Assembly: GCA_963739545.1 (NCBI GenBank)
Contig: CAVUAT010000014.1
Location: 682,001-746,000 of the forward strand
Direction: 5' to 3'
Length of the DNA stretch: 64,000 bases
Source: CAVUAT01 sp963739545
GTDB taxonomy: Bacteria; Actinomycetota; Thermoleophilia; Solirubrobacterales; 70-9
The notes under the pieces were generated by a model. It searched no databases, was not told the origin of the DNA, and was given only the letters and a program-made list of their open reading frames with translations. Below, piece after piece: positions 7,807 to 16,561 of this stretch (positions are counted from its first letter, which is position 1; each line of letters opens with the position of its first letter). The position numbers and the translations under genes are program-made.

Positions 7807-9438
7807 TTAGGGGTCGACGAGCACGCCGGGATTGAGAACGCCCTTCGGGTCGAGTTCTTGCTTGGCGGCGCGCAGAGCCGCGGCGAAGGGGTCGGGCCGC
7901 TGGCGGTCGTACCAGGGCCTGTGGTCGCGGCCGACGGCGTGGTGGTGGGTGATCGTTCCGCCGGCATCCATCAGCGTGTCCGAGACGGCGGCCTTGATCT
8001 CGTCCCACTGCTCGACCTCCGAGCCCCGCCGCGCCGGCGCGAGCACCGTGAAGTAGGGGGCCGGACCGTCGGGGTACACGTGCGTGAACCGGCAGCTGAT
8101 TCGCGGCGATCCCTTTCCCTCGGTGGGCGCGCCGGTGACCTCGGAGACCGCTGTGCGGGCGCTCTCCATCACCTCGGCGTGGAAGTTGGGGAAGCGGTCC
8201 CAGGTGATCGCGGACTCGAAGGTATCCGAGAGCACGCCGCAGGCGACGAGCGAGTCGCGCAGGTAGGGCGCCTGCAGGAAGGCGTTGCGCCAGGCGCCGA
8301 CCGAGTCGCCGTCGTCCTTCGACGCCGGCTTCGGGCCGCGAACCTCGCCGGGCTCGCCGCCGTGGGAGCGCGCAACGTCGAGGGCGAGGTCCATCTCGGC
8401 TCCCACGGGGTGGTGCGCGGACTCGAAGCCGAGCACAAGCAGCGCCTTGCCAGGCGGGCCTGCGCTCGTCATCTCGGCCTCGGTCGCGTCGAGCAGCCGG
8501 CAGTTCGTCGGGAACAACGCAGACTGCGTGAGCTCTCGCACCGCCTCCGAGGCGGCCTCGAAGTCGCCGAAGGCGACGCCGCAGGAGAGCTTGTGGGCGG
8601 GGCGCTCCTGCACCCGGACCCAAGCATCGGTGATGATGCCGAGGATCCCCTCGGAGCCGAGCATCATCCGGTCGGGAGAGGGGCCTGCCCCCGAGCCCGG
8701 CAGCCTGCGGCTGATCCAGTCGCCGCCGAGGGTGACCGCGCGCACCGACTCCACGAGGTCGTCGATGTGGGTGTAGACAGTCGCGTAGTGGCCGCCGGCC
8801 CGCGTGGCGATCCAGCCGCCGAGGGTCGCGTACTCGAAGGACTGCGGGAAGTGTCGCAGCGTGAGCCCGTGCTCGCGCAGCTGCTCCTCGAGCCGCGGGC
8901 CCGTCGCGCCCGCCTGGATGCGCGCGGCGCGCGAGACCGCGTCGACCTCCAGCACCTGGTCCATCCGCGACATGTCGATCGTCACCACCCCGGGGTAACC
9001 CGAGGGCAGCCTGGGCTCGATCCCTCCGACGACACTCGTGCCGCCGCCGTAGGGGATCGCCGCGTAGCCGCCGTCGGCGCACCAATTGAGCACCACGTCC
9101 ACGTCCTCGGGAGAGCGCGGGAAGGCGACGAGGTCGGGCACGTTGGGGAACTCGCCGCGGAAGCCGCGGACGACGTCGCGGTAGGCCTTGCCGAGTGCGT
9201 GCCCCGCGCGAGCCCTCGGCCCCGCGGTGAACATCTCCTTGAGCTCGGCCGGAGGCTTGATCCGCGAGCGGGGAAGCTCGACTTCGTCCAGCGGCACCGG
9301 TTCCTCGATGCGGTCGACGTCGAAGCCGAGGCGATCGCGGACCCCCGCGGCGACGCCCTCGAGCGCGGCAGCATCGAGCTGCTGGTCTTCGAACCCCCAG
9401 CCCCAGTGCTTGCGCCGGCGAGTGGTCGCGGTCGCCAT
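7807..9438 (-). CDS. FAD-linked oxidase, alkylglycerone-phosphate synthase-like
   Basis: This is a 543-residue VAO/PCMH-family flavoprotein. The FAD-binding part has PYGGGTSVVGGIE, ATLGGWIATRAGGHYAT and MMLGSEGILGIITDAWVRV. The cap domain has CRFTHVYPDGPAPYFTV. The C-terminal HHHAVGRDH motif (His 498-500) matches the triple-histidine loop used by alkyldihydroxyacetone-phosphate synthase (AGPS) in swapping the acyl group of acyl-DHAP for a fatty alcohol, which makes an ether lipid. Bacterial members are often annotated only as FAD-binding oxidase. The neighbouring fatty-acyl-CoA-reductase-like gene would supply the alcohol, which strengthens the AGPS reading (inference). The start is supported by TAGGGT 6 nt upstream. 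Confidence 0.85.
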   Translation of the reverse strand: MATATTRRRKHWGWGFEDQQLDAAALEGVAAGVRDRLGFDVDRIEEPVPLDEVELPRSRIKPPAELKEMFTAGPRARAGHALGKAYRDVVRGFRGEFPNVPDLVAFPRSPEDVDVVLNWCADGGYAAIPYGGGTSVVGGIEPRLPSGYPGVVTIDMSRMDQVLEVDAVSRAARIQAGATGPRLEEQLREHGLTLRHFPQSFEYATLGGWIATRAGGHYATVYTHIDDLVESVRAVTLGGDWISRRLPGSGAGPSPDRMMLGSEGILGIITDAWVRVQERPAHKLSCGVAFGDFEAASEAVRELTQSALFPTNCRLLDATEAEMTSAGPPGKALLVLGFESAHHPVGAEMDLALDVARSHGGEPGEVRGPKPASKDDGDSVGAWRNAFLQAPYLRDSLVACGVLSDTFESAITWDRFPNFHAEVMESARTAVSEVTGAPTEGKGSPRISCRFTHVYPDGPAPYFTVLAPARRGSEVEQWDEIKAAVSDTLMDAGGTITHHHAVGRDHRPWYDRQRPDPFAAALRAAKQELDPKGVLNPGVLVDP

Positions 9439-9444
9439 TTCGCG

Positions 9445-9450
9445 ACCCTA
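9445..9450 (-). promoter_or_regulatory. -10 box TAGGGT, leaderless start
   Basis: On the minus strand TAGGGT ends 6 nt before the ATG at 9438, with no Shine-Dalgarno sequence. The AGPS-like gene may therefore have its own promoter, separate from the reductase upstream. Confidence 0.5.
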
Positions 9451-9488
9451 CTCCAGCGGCGGCAGGGTGACGCTCTGGTACTTGCGTC

Positions 9489-11516
9489 CTACCAGTGGAC
9501 GCCGCGCATCAGGTAGGCGAAGGCGACGCCCTCGGTCGAGAGCTCCTCGTCCTTCGCCGGCTTCTCGCCCGACTTCAGAGGCTTCGCGTCGTCCTTCTTC
9601 GCCGCCGTCGACTCGGGGAACAGCTTGTAGGCCGTGTTGAGGATCGCGTCCGAGGCCTTTGGGGCGACGTTGTAGAGCAGCTCGCCGAAGTTGCCGAGCC
9701 TCGTCGCGACCTTCTTCGGCTTCCGGATCATCGCGTCGCAGATCATGTCCGCCGCCTCCTCGGGCGTGATCGTCGGGAACGCGTCGTACATCTTGGTCGG
9801 CGCGATCATCGGAGTCCTCACGAGGGGCATGTGGATCGTCGTGATGTGAACCTTGTCGTCGATCACCTCGGAGGCGACGCAGCGCGACCACGCGTCGAGC
9901 GCCGCCTTCGATGCGACGTACGCCGAAAAGCGCGGAGTGTTGGTCTGCACGCCGATCGAGCTGACGTTGATGATGTGCCCGCCCTTCCTGTGGCCCTTGG
10001 CCGACTTGCGCATCGCCGGCAGCAGGCTGAGGATCAGCCGCAGCGAGCCGAAATAGTTGAGCTGCATCGTCCGCTCGAAGTCGTGGAAGCGGTCGTAGCT
10101 GAGCGCCACCGAGCGCCGGATCGAGCGACCGGCGTTGTTGACGAGGATGTCTACCTTGCCGTACTCGGCGAGCACCTCTGCGGCCATCTTCTCGACGTCC
10201 TCGATGTCGGAGAGGTCGCAGCGGTGAATGTGCGCCTCGCCGCCCGCGTCAGTGATCTCGGCCTTCGTCTCCTCGAGCTTCTCGGGCGAGCGCGCGACGA
10301 GAAGCACCGTCGCGCCGGCGGCCGCTGCCTTGATCGCGGCCGACTTGCCGATGCCCGATGAGGCGCCGGTGATCATCACGGTCTTGCCACCGATCGCCCC
10401 CGACAGCGAGCGGTCCTTGAACAGGTCCGGATCGAGGTTGCGCTCCCAGTAGTCCCAGAGGCGATCCGCGTAGGTCGGCAGCGGCGGGACCGCGATGTCG
10501 GTCCCCTCGAGCGCCCGCTGCGTGTTCGTCGAGTCGAAGCTCGTCGGGTAGTTGATGTACACGAGCACCGAACGCGGGATCCCGAGATCGGCGAGCACCT
10601 GGTCTGAGATGCGCTTCACCGGTGGCAGCATCTGCACCCCGGAGCGGACCTGCTTGGGGACGATGTCGAGCATCTTCGGGTCGATCCGCATCACGGCCTC
10701 GGGGGCATGGGCGGAGCGCGCGAACAGGTTGATGATCTGCCCGGCGCTGAGCGGGTTCGGGTCGGTGAGGTGGAAGACCTTGCCGTCGAGACCGTCCTGA
10801 TGGGCGATGTGGTCCATCGCTTTGGCGACGAAGTCGACCGGCACGATGTTGATCTCGCGGCCCTCGATGCCGACGCCCGGGACCCAGGGCGGCAGCAGGT
10901 TTCGCGCACGCTGAAGCAGCTTGAAGAAGTAGTACGGCCCGTCGACCTTGTCCATCTCGCCGGTCTCGGAGTGGCCGACGACGATCCCGGGGCGATAGAT
11001 CCGCCACGGCACCTCGGCCTCGTCGCGAACGACGCCCTCGGACTCGTGCTTGGTCTGGAAGTACGGATGGTTCTCGACGTCGTGGGCCTCGTCGAACATG
11101 TCCTCGGTGAAGGTCCCCTTGTAGAGGCCGGCCGCTGCGATCGAACTGACCATGTGCAGGTGCTTGACGCCGAGCTCGTTGGCGAGCTTCGTGGCCTCGC
11201 GGGTGCCCTCGACGTTGGCGACACGCTGGCTCTCGGCGTCGGCCGTCATGTCGTAGATCGCGGCGAGGTGGAAGAAGTGGTCCACGTTCCCCTTCAGCTC
11301 GGCGATCTGATCGGCGCAGCCGAGCCGGTCCTGCGAGAGGTCGCCGATGACGGGGACTATCCGGTCCTCGTCAGCCCCCCAGCTCGAGCGGAGCTCCTCG
11401 AGCCGGCCCCGGGACCCTTCGCGAACGAGCACGTAGATCGTCCCTTCGCGCTCCAGCAACTGCTCGATCAGGTTGCGACCGATGAAGCCGGTGCCACCAG
11501 TGACGAAGTAGCTCAT
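9489..11516 (-). CDS. two-domain SDR protein, fatty acyl-CoA reductase-like
   Basis: This is a 675-residue protein with two Rossmann domains. The N-terminal extended SDR / NAD-binding_4 domain has VTGGTGFIG at residues 5-13 and the YFQTK (YxxxK) active site. The C-terminal classical SDR domain starts near residue 376 with TGASSGIG, then NNAG and YVASK. This layout matches mycobacterial multifunctional proteins annotated as acyl-CoA reductases (the AcrA1/Rv3391 type), in which the first domain resembles fatty-acyl-CoA reductases. The likely role is reduction of acyl-CoA to fatty alcohol or aldehyde. ATG 11516 is chosen because GAGGAGAGGTGAGG lies just before it; the frame is open to 11921, but that part is shadow sequence. 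A TAGGTT box at 11555-11560 may be the promoter. Confidence 0.85.
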   Translation of the reverse strand: MSYFVTGGTGFIGRNLIEQLLEREGTIYVLVREGSRGRLEELRSSWGADEDRIVPVIGDLSQDRLGCADQIAELKGNVDHFFHLAAIYDMTADAESQRVANVEGTREATKLANELGVKHLHMVSSIAAAGLYKGTFTEDMFDEAHDVENHPYFQTKHESEGVVRDEAEVPWRIYRPGIVVGHSETGEMDKVDGPYYFFKLLQRARNLLPPWVPGVGIEGREINIVPVDFVAKAMDHIAHQDGLDGKVFHLTDPNPLSAGQIINLFARSAHAPEAVMRIDPKMLDIVPKQVRSGVQMLPPVKRISDQVLADLGIPRSVLVYINYPTSFDSTNTQRALEGTDIAVPPLPTYADRLWDYWERNLDPDLFKDRSLSGAIGGKTVMITGASSGIGKSAAIKAAAAGATVLLVARSPEKLEETKAEITDAGGEAHIHRCDLSDIEDVEKMAAEVLAEYGKVDILVNNAGRSIRRSVALSYDRFHDFERTMQLNYFGSLRLILSLLPAMRKSAKGHRKGGHIINVSSIGVQTNTPRFSAYVASKAALDAWSRCVASEVIDDKVHITTIHMPLVRTPMIAPTKMYDAFPTITPEEAADMICDAMIRKPKKVATRLGNFGELLYNVAPKASDAILNTAYKLFPESTAAKKDDAKPLKSGEKPAKDEELSTEGVAFAYLMRGVHW

Positions 11517-11589
11517 CCTCACCTCTCCTCGAAGACCCTCGTTCGAACAGGCGGAACCTATCGCTTCCGAGCCGACTCCTCGCGCGCGC

Positions 11590-11595
11590 AATAAT
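11590..11595 (+). promoter_or_regulatory. -10 box AATAAT, leaderless start
   Basis: AATAAT ends 6 nt before the GTG at 11602. It is one of the few AT-rich hexamers in the region. Confidence 0.45.
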
Positions 11596-11601
11596 CGCCG
11601 G

Positions 11602-11883
11602 GTGTCCTTGTTCGATCCCGGCGCACGTCCCGACCCCGAACGCGAGGAGCGCCTGCGCGCCTCGGCGTCCCGCGTCGAGATCCGGCCCGCGCGCCGCGCC
11701 GTGCCCCTCGCGGTGCGATCGATGGCCTGCCCGGAGTGCGGGATGCCGATGCGGATCGCGGCTCCGCTGAGCTTCGACCAGCTCATCGCCTGCGGCTTCT
11801 GCGACGCAGTAGCCTCCGGCCGCGAGTTCATCCGCGAGCAGGGCTGGCCGCGGGTGCAACTCGTGGCCCGGCTCAGCGCCTGA
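11602..11883 (+). CDS. small zinc-ribbon-like protein
   Basis: This is a 93-residue protein with two Cys pairs, CPECGMPM and CGFCD, spaced about 20 residues apart. Such a CxxC-n-CxxC arrangement normally binds one zinc ion. The N-terminal half is basic (ERLRASASRVEIRPARRA). It could bind nucleic acid or act as an adaptor, and no function is assigned. It is divergent from the double-SDR gene and lies 22 nt before the 2-oxoglutarate dehydrogenase fusion. The GTG start is supported by the -10 box 6 nt upstream. Confidence 0.7.
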   Translation: MSLFDPGARPDPEREERLRASASRVEIRPARRAVPLAVRSMACPECGMPMRIAAPLSFDQLIACGFCDAVASGREFIREQGWPRVQLVARLSA

Positions 11884-11905
11884 AACTCATAGAGTTGTAA
11901 GGGGA

Positions 11906-14900
11906 ATGGCGACCAAGGCAACGGTGCAGGTTCTGATGCCCGAGATGGGCGAGTCGGTCACCGAGGGAACGGTGCTCGAATGGCTCGTCGCCGAAGGCGA
12001 TTCGGTCGAAGAGGGCCAGACGATCGTCGAAGTCTCCACCGACAAGGTCGACGCCGAGGTCCCCGCCACCTCCGCCGGAGTCATCACCAAGATCCACGTG
12101 GGCCCCGACGAGACGATCGAGGTCGGCAAGCCCCTGGCGGACATCGACTCGAACGGCGAAGCGGCCCCGGCCGCCAGCGGCAACGGCCATGCACCAGGGG
12201 CCTCGCCTGAGCCGCCAAGCCCTTCCTCTCCCGTCCCTGCCCCTGCGACGGCGTCGCAACCCGGCACGCCCGGAGCTGAGGACGTACCGGCTGACGCGGA
12301 GGAGGCGGCCGATGATGACGAAGCCGAATCTCCGGGCGGCGACGAGCTTGAAGTCACGATGCCTGAGATGGGCGAATCGGTGACCGAGGGGACCGTCCTC
12401 GAATGGCACGTCGCCGAGGGCGAGTCGATCGCGGAGGGCGAGACGCTCGTCGAGGTCTCGACCGACAAGGTCGATGCCGAGGTCCCGGCTCCCTTCAGCG
12501 GCACGCTGACGAAGATCCACGTCGGCCCCGACGAGACGATCGAGGTCGGCAAGCCTCTCGCGACGATGCTGAAGGGAGCCACGCCGAGTGCATCCAGCGC
12601 TTCTGCTCCTGCCCCTGCGACCGCGTCGCAACCCGGCACGCCCGGAAGCGAAGCTGAGGACGTGCCGGCTGGTGGCGAGGAGGCGGCTTCTGATGGCGAA
12701 GCCGTCAAACGCGCGGACGACGGAGACACGGACGACGGAGACACCAAAGCCACGCCTGTAGCTCGCCGCGCCGCAGCCGCAGCGGGTGTGAACCTCTCAA
12801 GCGTCAAGGGCTCCGGCCCCGGCGGCAAGGTGACCAAGGCGGACGTGCTCGCCGCGAACGGCGACGGAGCGGCCCCGGCTTCCGCCCCGCAGGCCTCGGC
12901 GCCTGACGCCGAAGCCAAGCCTCTCCGCGGCCCCGCCGCCGCGCTCGCCAAGGCGATGAACGAGAGCCGGCAGATACCTACCGCGACCTCGTTCCGGACG
13001 CTCGCGGTCGACACGCTCGATGCCAAGCGCAAGGCCCTGAACGGGGTCCTTAAAGAGCGCGGGATGAAGGTCAGCTTCACGCACCTGATCGCCTGGGCGA
13101 TCGTCAAGGCGGCGCAGGAGTGGCCGGTGATGGCGCGTCACTTCGAGGAGCGAGACGACAAGCCGTTCGTCGTCGAGGCGGGCTCGATCAACCTCGGGAT
13201 CGCGGTCGACATCGAGCGCAAGGGCCAGCGCAGCCTGATGGTGCCGTGCATCAAGGGCGCCGACGGCCTCGACTTCCGCGTCTTTCACTCCCACTACGAG
13301 GAGCTGATCACCAAGACGCGCGAGAACAAGCTCACCGCCGACGACTTCCAGGGCACGAACATCACCCTGACGAACCCGGGCGGCATCGGGACGATCGCCT
13401 CGGTCCCCCGCCTGCTGACGGGCCAGGGGACGATCATCGCCTGCGGATCGCTCGCCTACCCGGTCGAGTGGGCGCACGCGCCGTCCGACAAGGTCAAGGC
13501 GCTCGGCGTGTCGAAGGTGATGACGACGACCTCGACTTACGACCACCGGGTCATCCAGGGAGCCGAGTCCGGTTCGTTCCTCCGCCGCATCGAGGAGCTG
13601 CTCCAGGGCGAGGACGAGTTCTACGAGTCGGTCGCGCGCGACCTCGAGGTGGACGAGGCGACGGTGACCACCGCTCACGCCGCCGCCGCCTCGGCCGCGC
13701 CGCTGGTGCCCGTAGGCGGCTCGCCGACGGCCGCGGCGAAGCCGACGACGGAGCTGCTGCAGGCGGTGCAGGCCGGGACCTCGCTGTTGAAGGCGTTCCG
13801 CACCCACGGCCACCTCGCCGCAAGGCTCGACCCGCTCGGCTCCGAGCCTCGCGGCGATCCCGCGCTCGAGCCCGAGACGCTCAACCTGACTCCCGAGCTG
13901 ATGGCCCAGGTTCCGGCCGACATCCTGCGCATCGGCGTCGAGGGCGAGACGCTGCTCGAAGCCCTGCCGCGGATGCGCGACGCGTACTGCGGCTCGATCG
14001 CGTACCAGATCGAGCACCTCTCATCCCACCAGCAGCGGATGTGGCTGCGCGAGATGGTCGAGACGGGCTGGCACCGCAAGCCCCTCGAGCCCGAGGAGAA
14101 GCAGGCGCTGCTCGACCGCCTGATCGATGTCTTCGGCTTCGAGCGCTACCTCGAGAAGGCGTACCTGGGCCAGAAGATGTTTTCGATCGAGGGCCTCGAC
14201 GCAGTAGTGCCGATGCTCGACGAGGTCTTCGAGATGGCCCACACCGAAGGCGCCAACGACGTGGTCATCGGCATGGCCCACCGCGGCAGGCTCAGCGTGC
14301 TCGCCCACAACATCGGGCGCTCGCCGAACTCGATCATGGCCGAGTTCGAAGGCGCGAAGGCGATCGAGGCCGTCAAGGCGGTCGCCGCGATCCCCACCGG
14401 CGGCACCGGCGACGTCAAGTACCACTACGGCCACAACGGCACCTTCAAGACGCGCGACGGCAGCGAGATCTCGGTCCGCCTCTACCCGAACCCGAGCCAC
14501 CTGGAGTTCGTCGACCCCGTCGTGACGGGCGCCGCGCGCGCGGCCCAGACCACCCTGGAGAACTCGGGGATCGAGCACGACCCCGCCGCGGCGGTGCCGG
14601 TGCTCCTCCACGGGGACGCCGCCTTCCCCGGCCAGGGCGTGGTCGCGGAGACCTTCAACCTGCAATCGCTCGCCGGCTACTCGACCGGCGGCACGATCCA
14701 CATCATCCAGGACAACCAGATCGGCTTCACGACCGAGCCTCAGGAGGGACGCTCAACCCCGTACGCCGCCGACATGGCGAAGGGGTTCAACGTCCCGATC
14801 ATTCACGTGAACGCCGACGCCCCCGAGGCCTGCGTCGCCGCCGTCCGGCTCGCGATGGGCTACCGCGAGCGCTGGGGCCGCGATGTCGTCATCGACCTCA

Positions 14901-16366
14901 TCGGCTACCGCCGCTTCGGCCACAACGAAACCGACGAACCCGCCTACACCCAGCCGCTGATGGCGTCCAAGATCAAGGACCACCCCCCGGTGTCGCAGAT
15001 CTACGCCGAGTCGCTCGTCAAGGAGGGCATCGTCGGCCCCGAGGACGTCGAGGCCCGCCGGGAGGCGCGTCAGACCCGCCTCAAGCAGGGCCACGAGGAG
15101 CTGCGCACCAAGATCGACGCCGGCGAGTTCGAGGACCCGACCGCGACGGGGACGGGCGAGCTCGACCGCACCCGCAGCCCGAGCGTCGAAACGGCCGTCC
15201 CCGAACCGCGCCTGCGCTTGCTGAACGAGGAGCTGGTCCGCGTACCCGACAGCTTCACGATCCACCGCAAGCTGCGAAAGCCGCTGGCGAAGCGGATCGA
15301 GACGCTCGACAGCGGCGGGATCGAGTTCGGCCACGCCGAGTCGCTGGCGCTCGCGACGCTCCTGACCGACGGCGTCCACGTCCGGATGACCGGCCAGGAC
15401 ACCGAGCGCGGCACGTTCTCCAACCGCCACCTGGTGTTGCACGACGAGAAGACCGGCCTGCGCTACGCGCCGATCCAGAACCTGCCCGACGCGAAGGCGC
15501 CGATGGAGCTCCACAACAGCCCGCTCTCCGAGCAGGCCTGCCTCGGCTTCGAGTACGGCTACTCAGCCGCCTCGCCCGACAGCCTCGTGCTGTGGGAGGC
15601 GCAGTTCGGCGACTTCGGGAACTCCGCCCAGGTGATCATCGACAGCTTCATCGTCTCGGCCGAAGCGAAGTGGGGGCAGATGACGCGGCTGACGCTGCTG
15701 CTCCCCCACGGCTACGAGGGCGCCGGCCCGGAGCACTCGAGCGCTCGCATCGAGCGCTTCATCCAGCTCGCCGCCGAGGGCAACATCCGGATCGCCAACC
15801 CGACGACCGCGGCTCAGTACTTCCACCTGCTCCGCCGCCAGGCCCACATCGCCAAGGCGCGCCCACTCGTCGTCTTCACGCCGAAGGGCCTCCTGCGCCT
15901 GCCCACGGCCGCCTCGACTCTCGAAGATCTCACCGACGGCTCGTTCGAGTTCGTGCTCGACGACCCGCTCGCCGCCGAGCGAAAGGAAAAGGTCGAGCGC
16001 CTCGTGCTCTGCAGCGGCAAGGTCTACTACGACATCGACTCCGCCCCCAAGCGCGCCGAGGCCGAAACGGTCGCCGTCGCCCGGGTCGAGCTGCTCTACC
16101 CGTTCGCGAAGGAACAGCTGACCGAGCTGATCGCCTCCTATCCCAACCTCAAGGAGATCGTCTGGACCCAGGAGGAGCCCCGCAACATGGGCGCCTGGTC
16201 GGTGATGCAGCGCCGCCTGCCCGACCTGCTCCCCGAGGGCGTCGAGCTCGGCTACGTGGGCCGCCCCCCGCGCGCCTCCCCCGGCGAGGGCTACGCCGTC
16301 GCTCACACCCGCGAGCAGGAGCGCATCGTGCTGACCTGCCTGATGGGCAAGGCCGACCCTGCATAG
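11906..16366 (+). CDS. kgd: 2-oxoglutarate dehydrogenase, fused lipoyl2-PSBD-E2-E1 (multifunctional KGD/OdhA type)
   Basis: This is a single 1486-residue polypeptide for the E1 and E2 functions of 2-oxoglutarate dehydrogenase. Domains in order: lipoyl 1 (about 7-80, lipoylated Lys47 in STDKVDAEV); an Ala/Pro/acid linker; lipoyl 2 (about 147-222, Lys188, same motif); a second linker; a peripheral subunit-binding domain (about 283-317, VARRAAAAAGVNLSSVKGSG); the E2 catalytic domain (about 339-585, with DHRVIQGAESG and His547); and an E1 thiamine-diphosphate domain (about 615-1486, with GDAAFPGQG around 903 and YRRFGHNETDEP). Mycobacterial KGD and corynebacterial OdhA have E2cat-E1 but lack lipoyl domains and a PSBD, so this protein looks self-sufficient apart from E3. 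It converts 2-oxoglutarate to succinyl-CoA in the cytosol. The lipoyl-linker blocks are an internal duplication. Confidence 0.95.
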   Translation: MATKATVQVLMPEMGESVTEGTVLEWLVAEGDSVEEGQTIVEVSTDKVDAEVPATSAGVITKIHVGPDETIEVGKPLADIDSNGEAAPAASGNGHAPGASPEPPSPSSPVPAPATASQPGTPGAEDVPADAEEAADDDEAESPGGDELEVTMPEMGESVTEGTVLEWHVAEGESIAEGETLVEVSTDKVDAEVPAPFSGTLTKIHVGPDETIEVGKPLATMLKGATPSASSASAPAPATASQPGTPGSEAEDVPAGGEEAASDGEAVKRADDGDTDDGDTKATPVARRAAAAAGVNLSSVKGSGPGGKVTKADVLAANGDGAAPASAPQASAPDAEAKPLRGPAAALAKAMNESRQIPTATSFRTLAVDTLDAKRKALNGVLKERGMKVSFTHLIAWAIVKAAQEWPVMARHFEERDDKPFVVEAGSINLGIAVDIERKGQRSLMVPCIKGADGLDFRVFHSHYEELITKTRENKLTADDFQGTNITLTNPGGIGTIASVPRLLTGQGTIIACGSLAYPVEWAHAPSDKVKALGVSKVMTTTSTYDHRVIQGAESGSFLRRIEELLQGEDEFYESVARDLEVDEATVTTAHAAAASAAPLVPVGGSPTAAAKPTTELLQAVQAGTSLLKAFRTHGHLAARLDPLGSEPRGDPALEPETLNLTPELMAQVPADILRIGVEGETLLEALPRMRDAYCGSIAYQIEHLSSHQQRMWLREMVETGWHRKPLEPEEKQALLDRLIDVFGFERYLEKAYLGQKMFSIEGLDAVVPMLDEVFEMAHTEGANDVVIGMAHRGRLSVLAHNIGRSPNSIMAEFEGAKAIEAVKAVAAIPTGGTGDVKYHYGHNGTFKTRDGSEISVRLYPNPSHLEFVDPVVTGAARAAQTTLENSGIEHDPAAAVPVLLHGDAAFPGQGVVAETFNLQSLAGYSTGGTIHIIQDNQIGFTTEPQEGRSTPYAADMAKGFNVPIIHVNADAPEACVAAVRLAMGYRERWGRDVVIDLIGYRRFGHNETDEPAYTQPLMASKIKDHPPVSQIYAESLVKEGIVGPEDVEARREARQTRLKQGHEELRTKIDAGEFEDPTATGTGELDRTRSPSVETAVPEPRLRLLNEELVRVPDSFTIHRKLRKPLAKRIETLDSGGIEFGHAESLALATLLTDGVHVRMTGQDTERGTFSNRHLVLHDEKTGLRYAPIQNLPDAKAPMELHNSPLSEQACLGFEYGYSAASPDSLVLWEAQFGDFGNSAQVIIDSFIVSAEAKWGQMTRLTLLLPHGYEGAGPEHSSARIERFIQLAAEGNIRIANPTTAAQYFHLLRRQAHIAKARPLVVFTPKGLLRLPTAASTLEDLTDGSFEFVLDDPLAAERKEKVERLVLCSGKVYYDIDSAPKRAEAETVAVARVELLYPFAKEQLTELIASYPNLKEIVWTQEEPRNMGAWSVMQRRLPDLLPEGVELGYVGRPPRASPGEGYAVAHTREQERIVLTCLMGKADPA

Positions 16367-16557
16367 GCTGCGCGACGCATGAACGGTCGAACGGCATGAG
16401 CCCTGCTGGTAGCGCAGCCGTCGTATGGCTGCGCGACGCATGAACGGTCGAACGGCATGAGCCCTGCTGGTAGCGCAGCCGTCGTATGGCTGCGCGACGC
16501 ATGAACGGTCGAACGGCATGAGCCCTGCTGGTAGCGCAGCACTCGTAGGGCTGCGCG
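16366..16557 (+). repeat. three tandem 61-bp repeats with nested hairpins
   Basis: Copies are at 16368-16428, 16429-16489 and 16490-16550; the first two are identical, the third varies only near its end, and a partial fourth follows. Each junction forms a tight hairpin, GCGCAGCC / GGCTGCGC with a 7-nt loop (for example 16412-16434). The same arms can also pair across a whole unit. The array begins at the stop codon of the dehydrogenase gene and ends just before the next start, so it may terminate or process the transcript. It has no open frame of its own worth calling. Confidence 0.9.
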
Positions 16558-16561
16558 GGCG

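Noticed and set aside
7585..9516. 643-residue plus-strand frame over the UbiA and AGPS-like genes
   Set aside because: It runs across two well-supported minus-strand genes and has shadow composition.
11517..11921. 135-residue N-terminal extension of the double-SDR protein
   Set aside because: The strong SD before ATG 11516 and the Rossmann motif directly after it fix the start; the extension overlaps the divergent zinc-ribbon gene.
13120..16443. 1107-residue open frame overlapping the 2-oxoglutarate dehydrogenase in another frame
   Set aside because: It is Arg/Pro/Gly-rich, matches no family, and lies wholly inside a conserved gene. Long open shadow frames are expected at this GC content.
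16368..16550. CRISPR-like repeat array
   Set aside because: The copies are directly adjacent with no spacers, and no cas genes are present.
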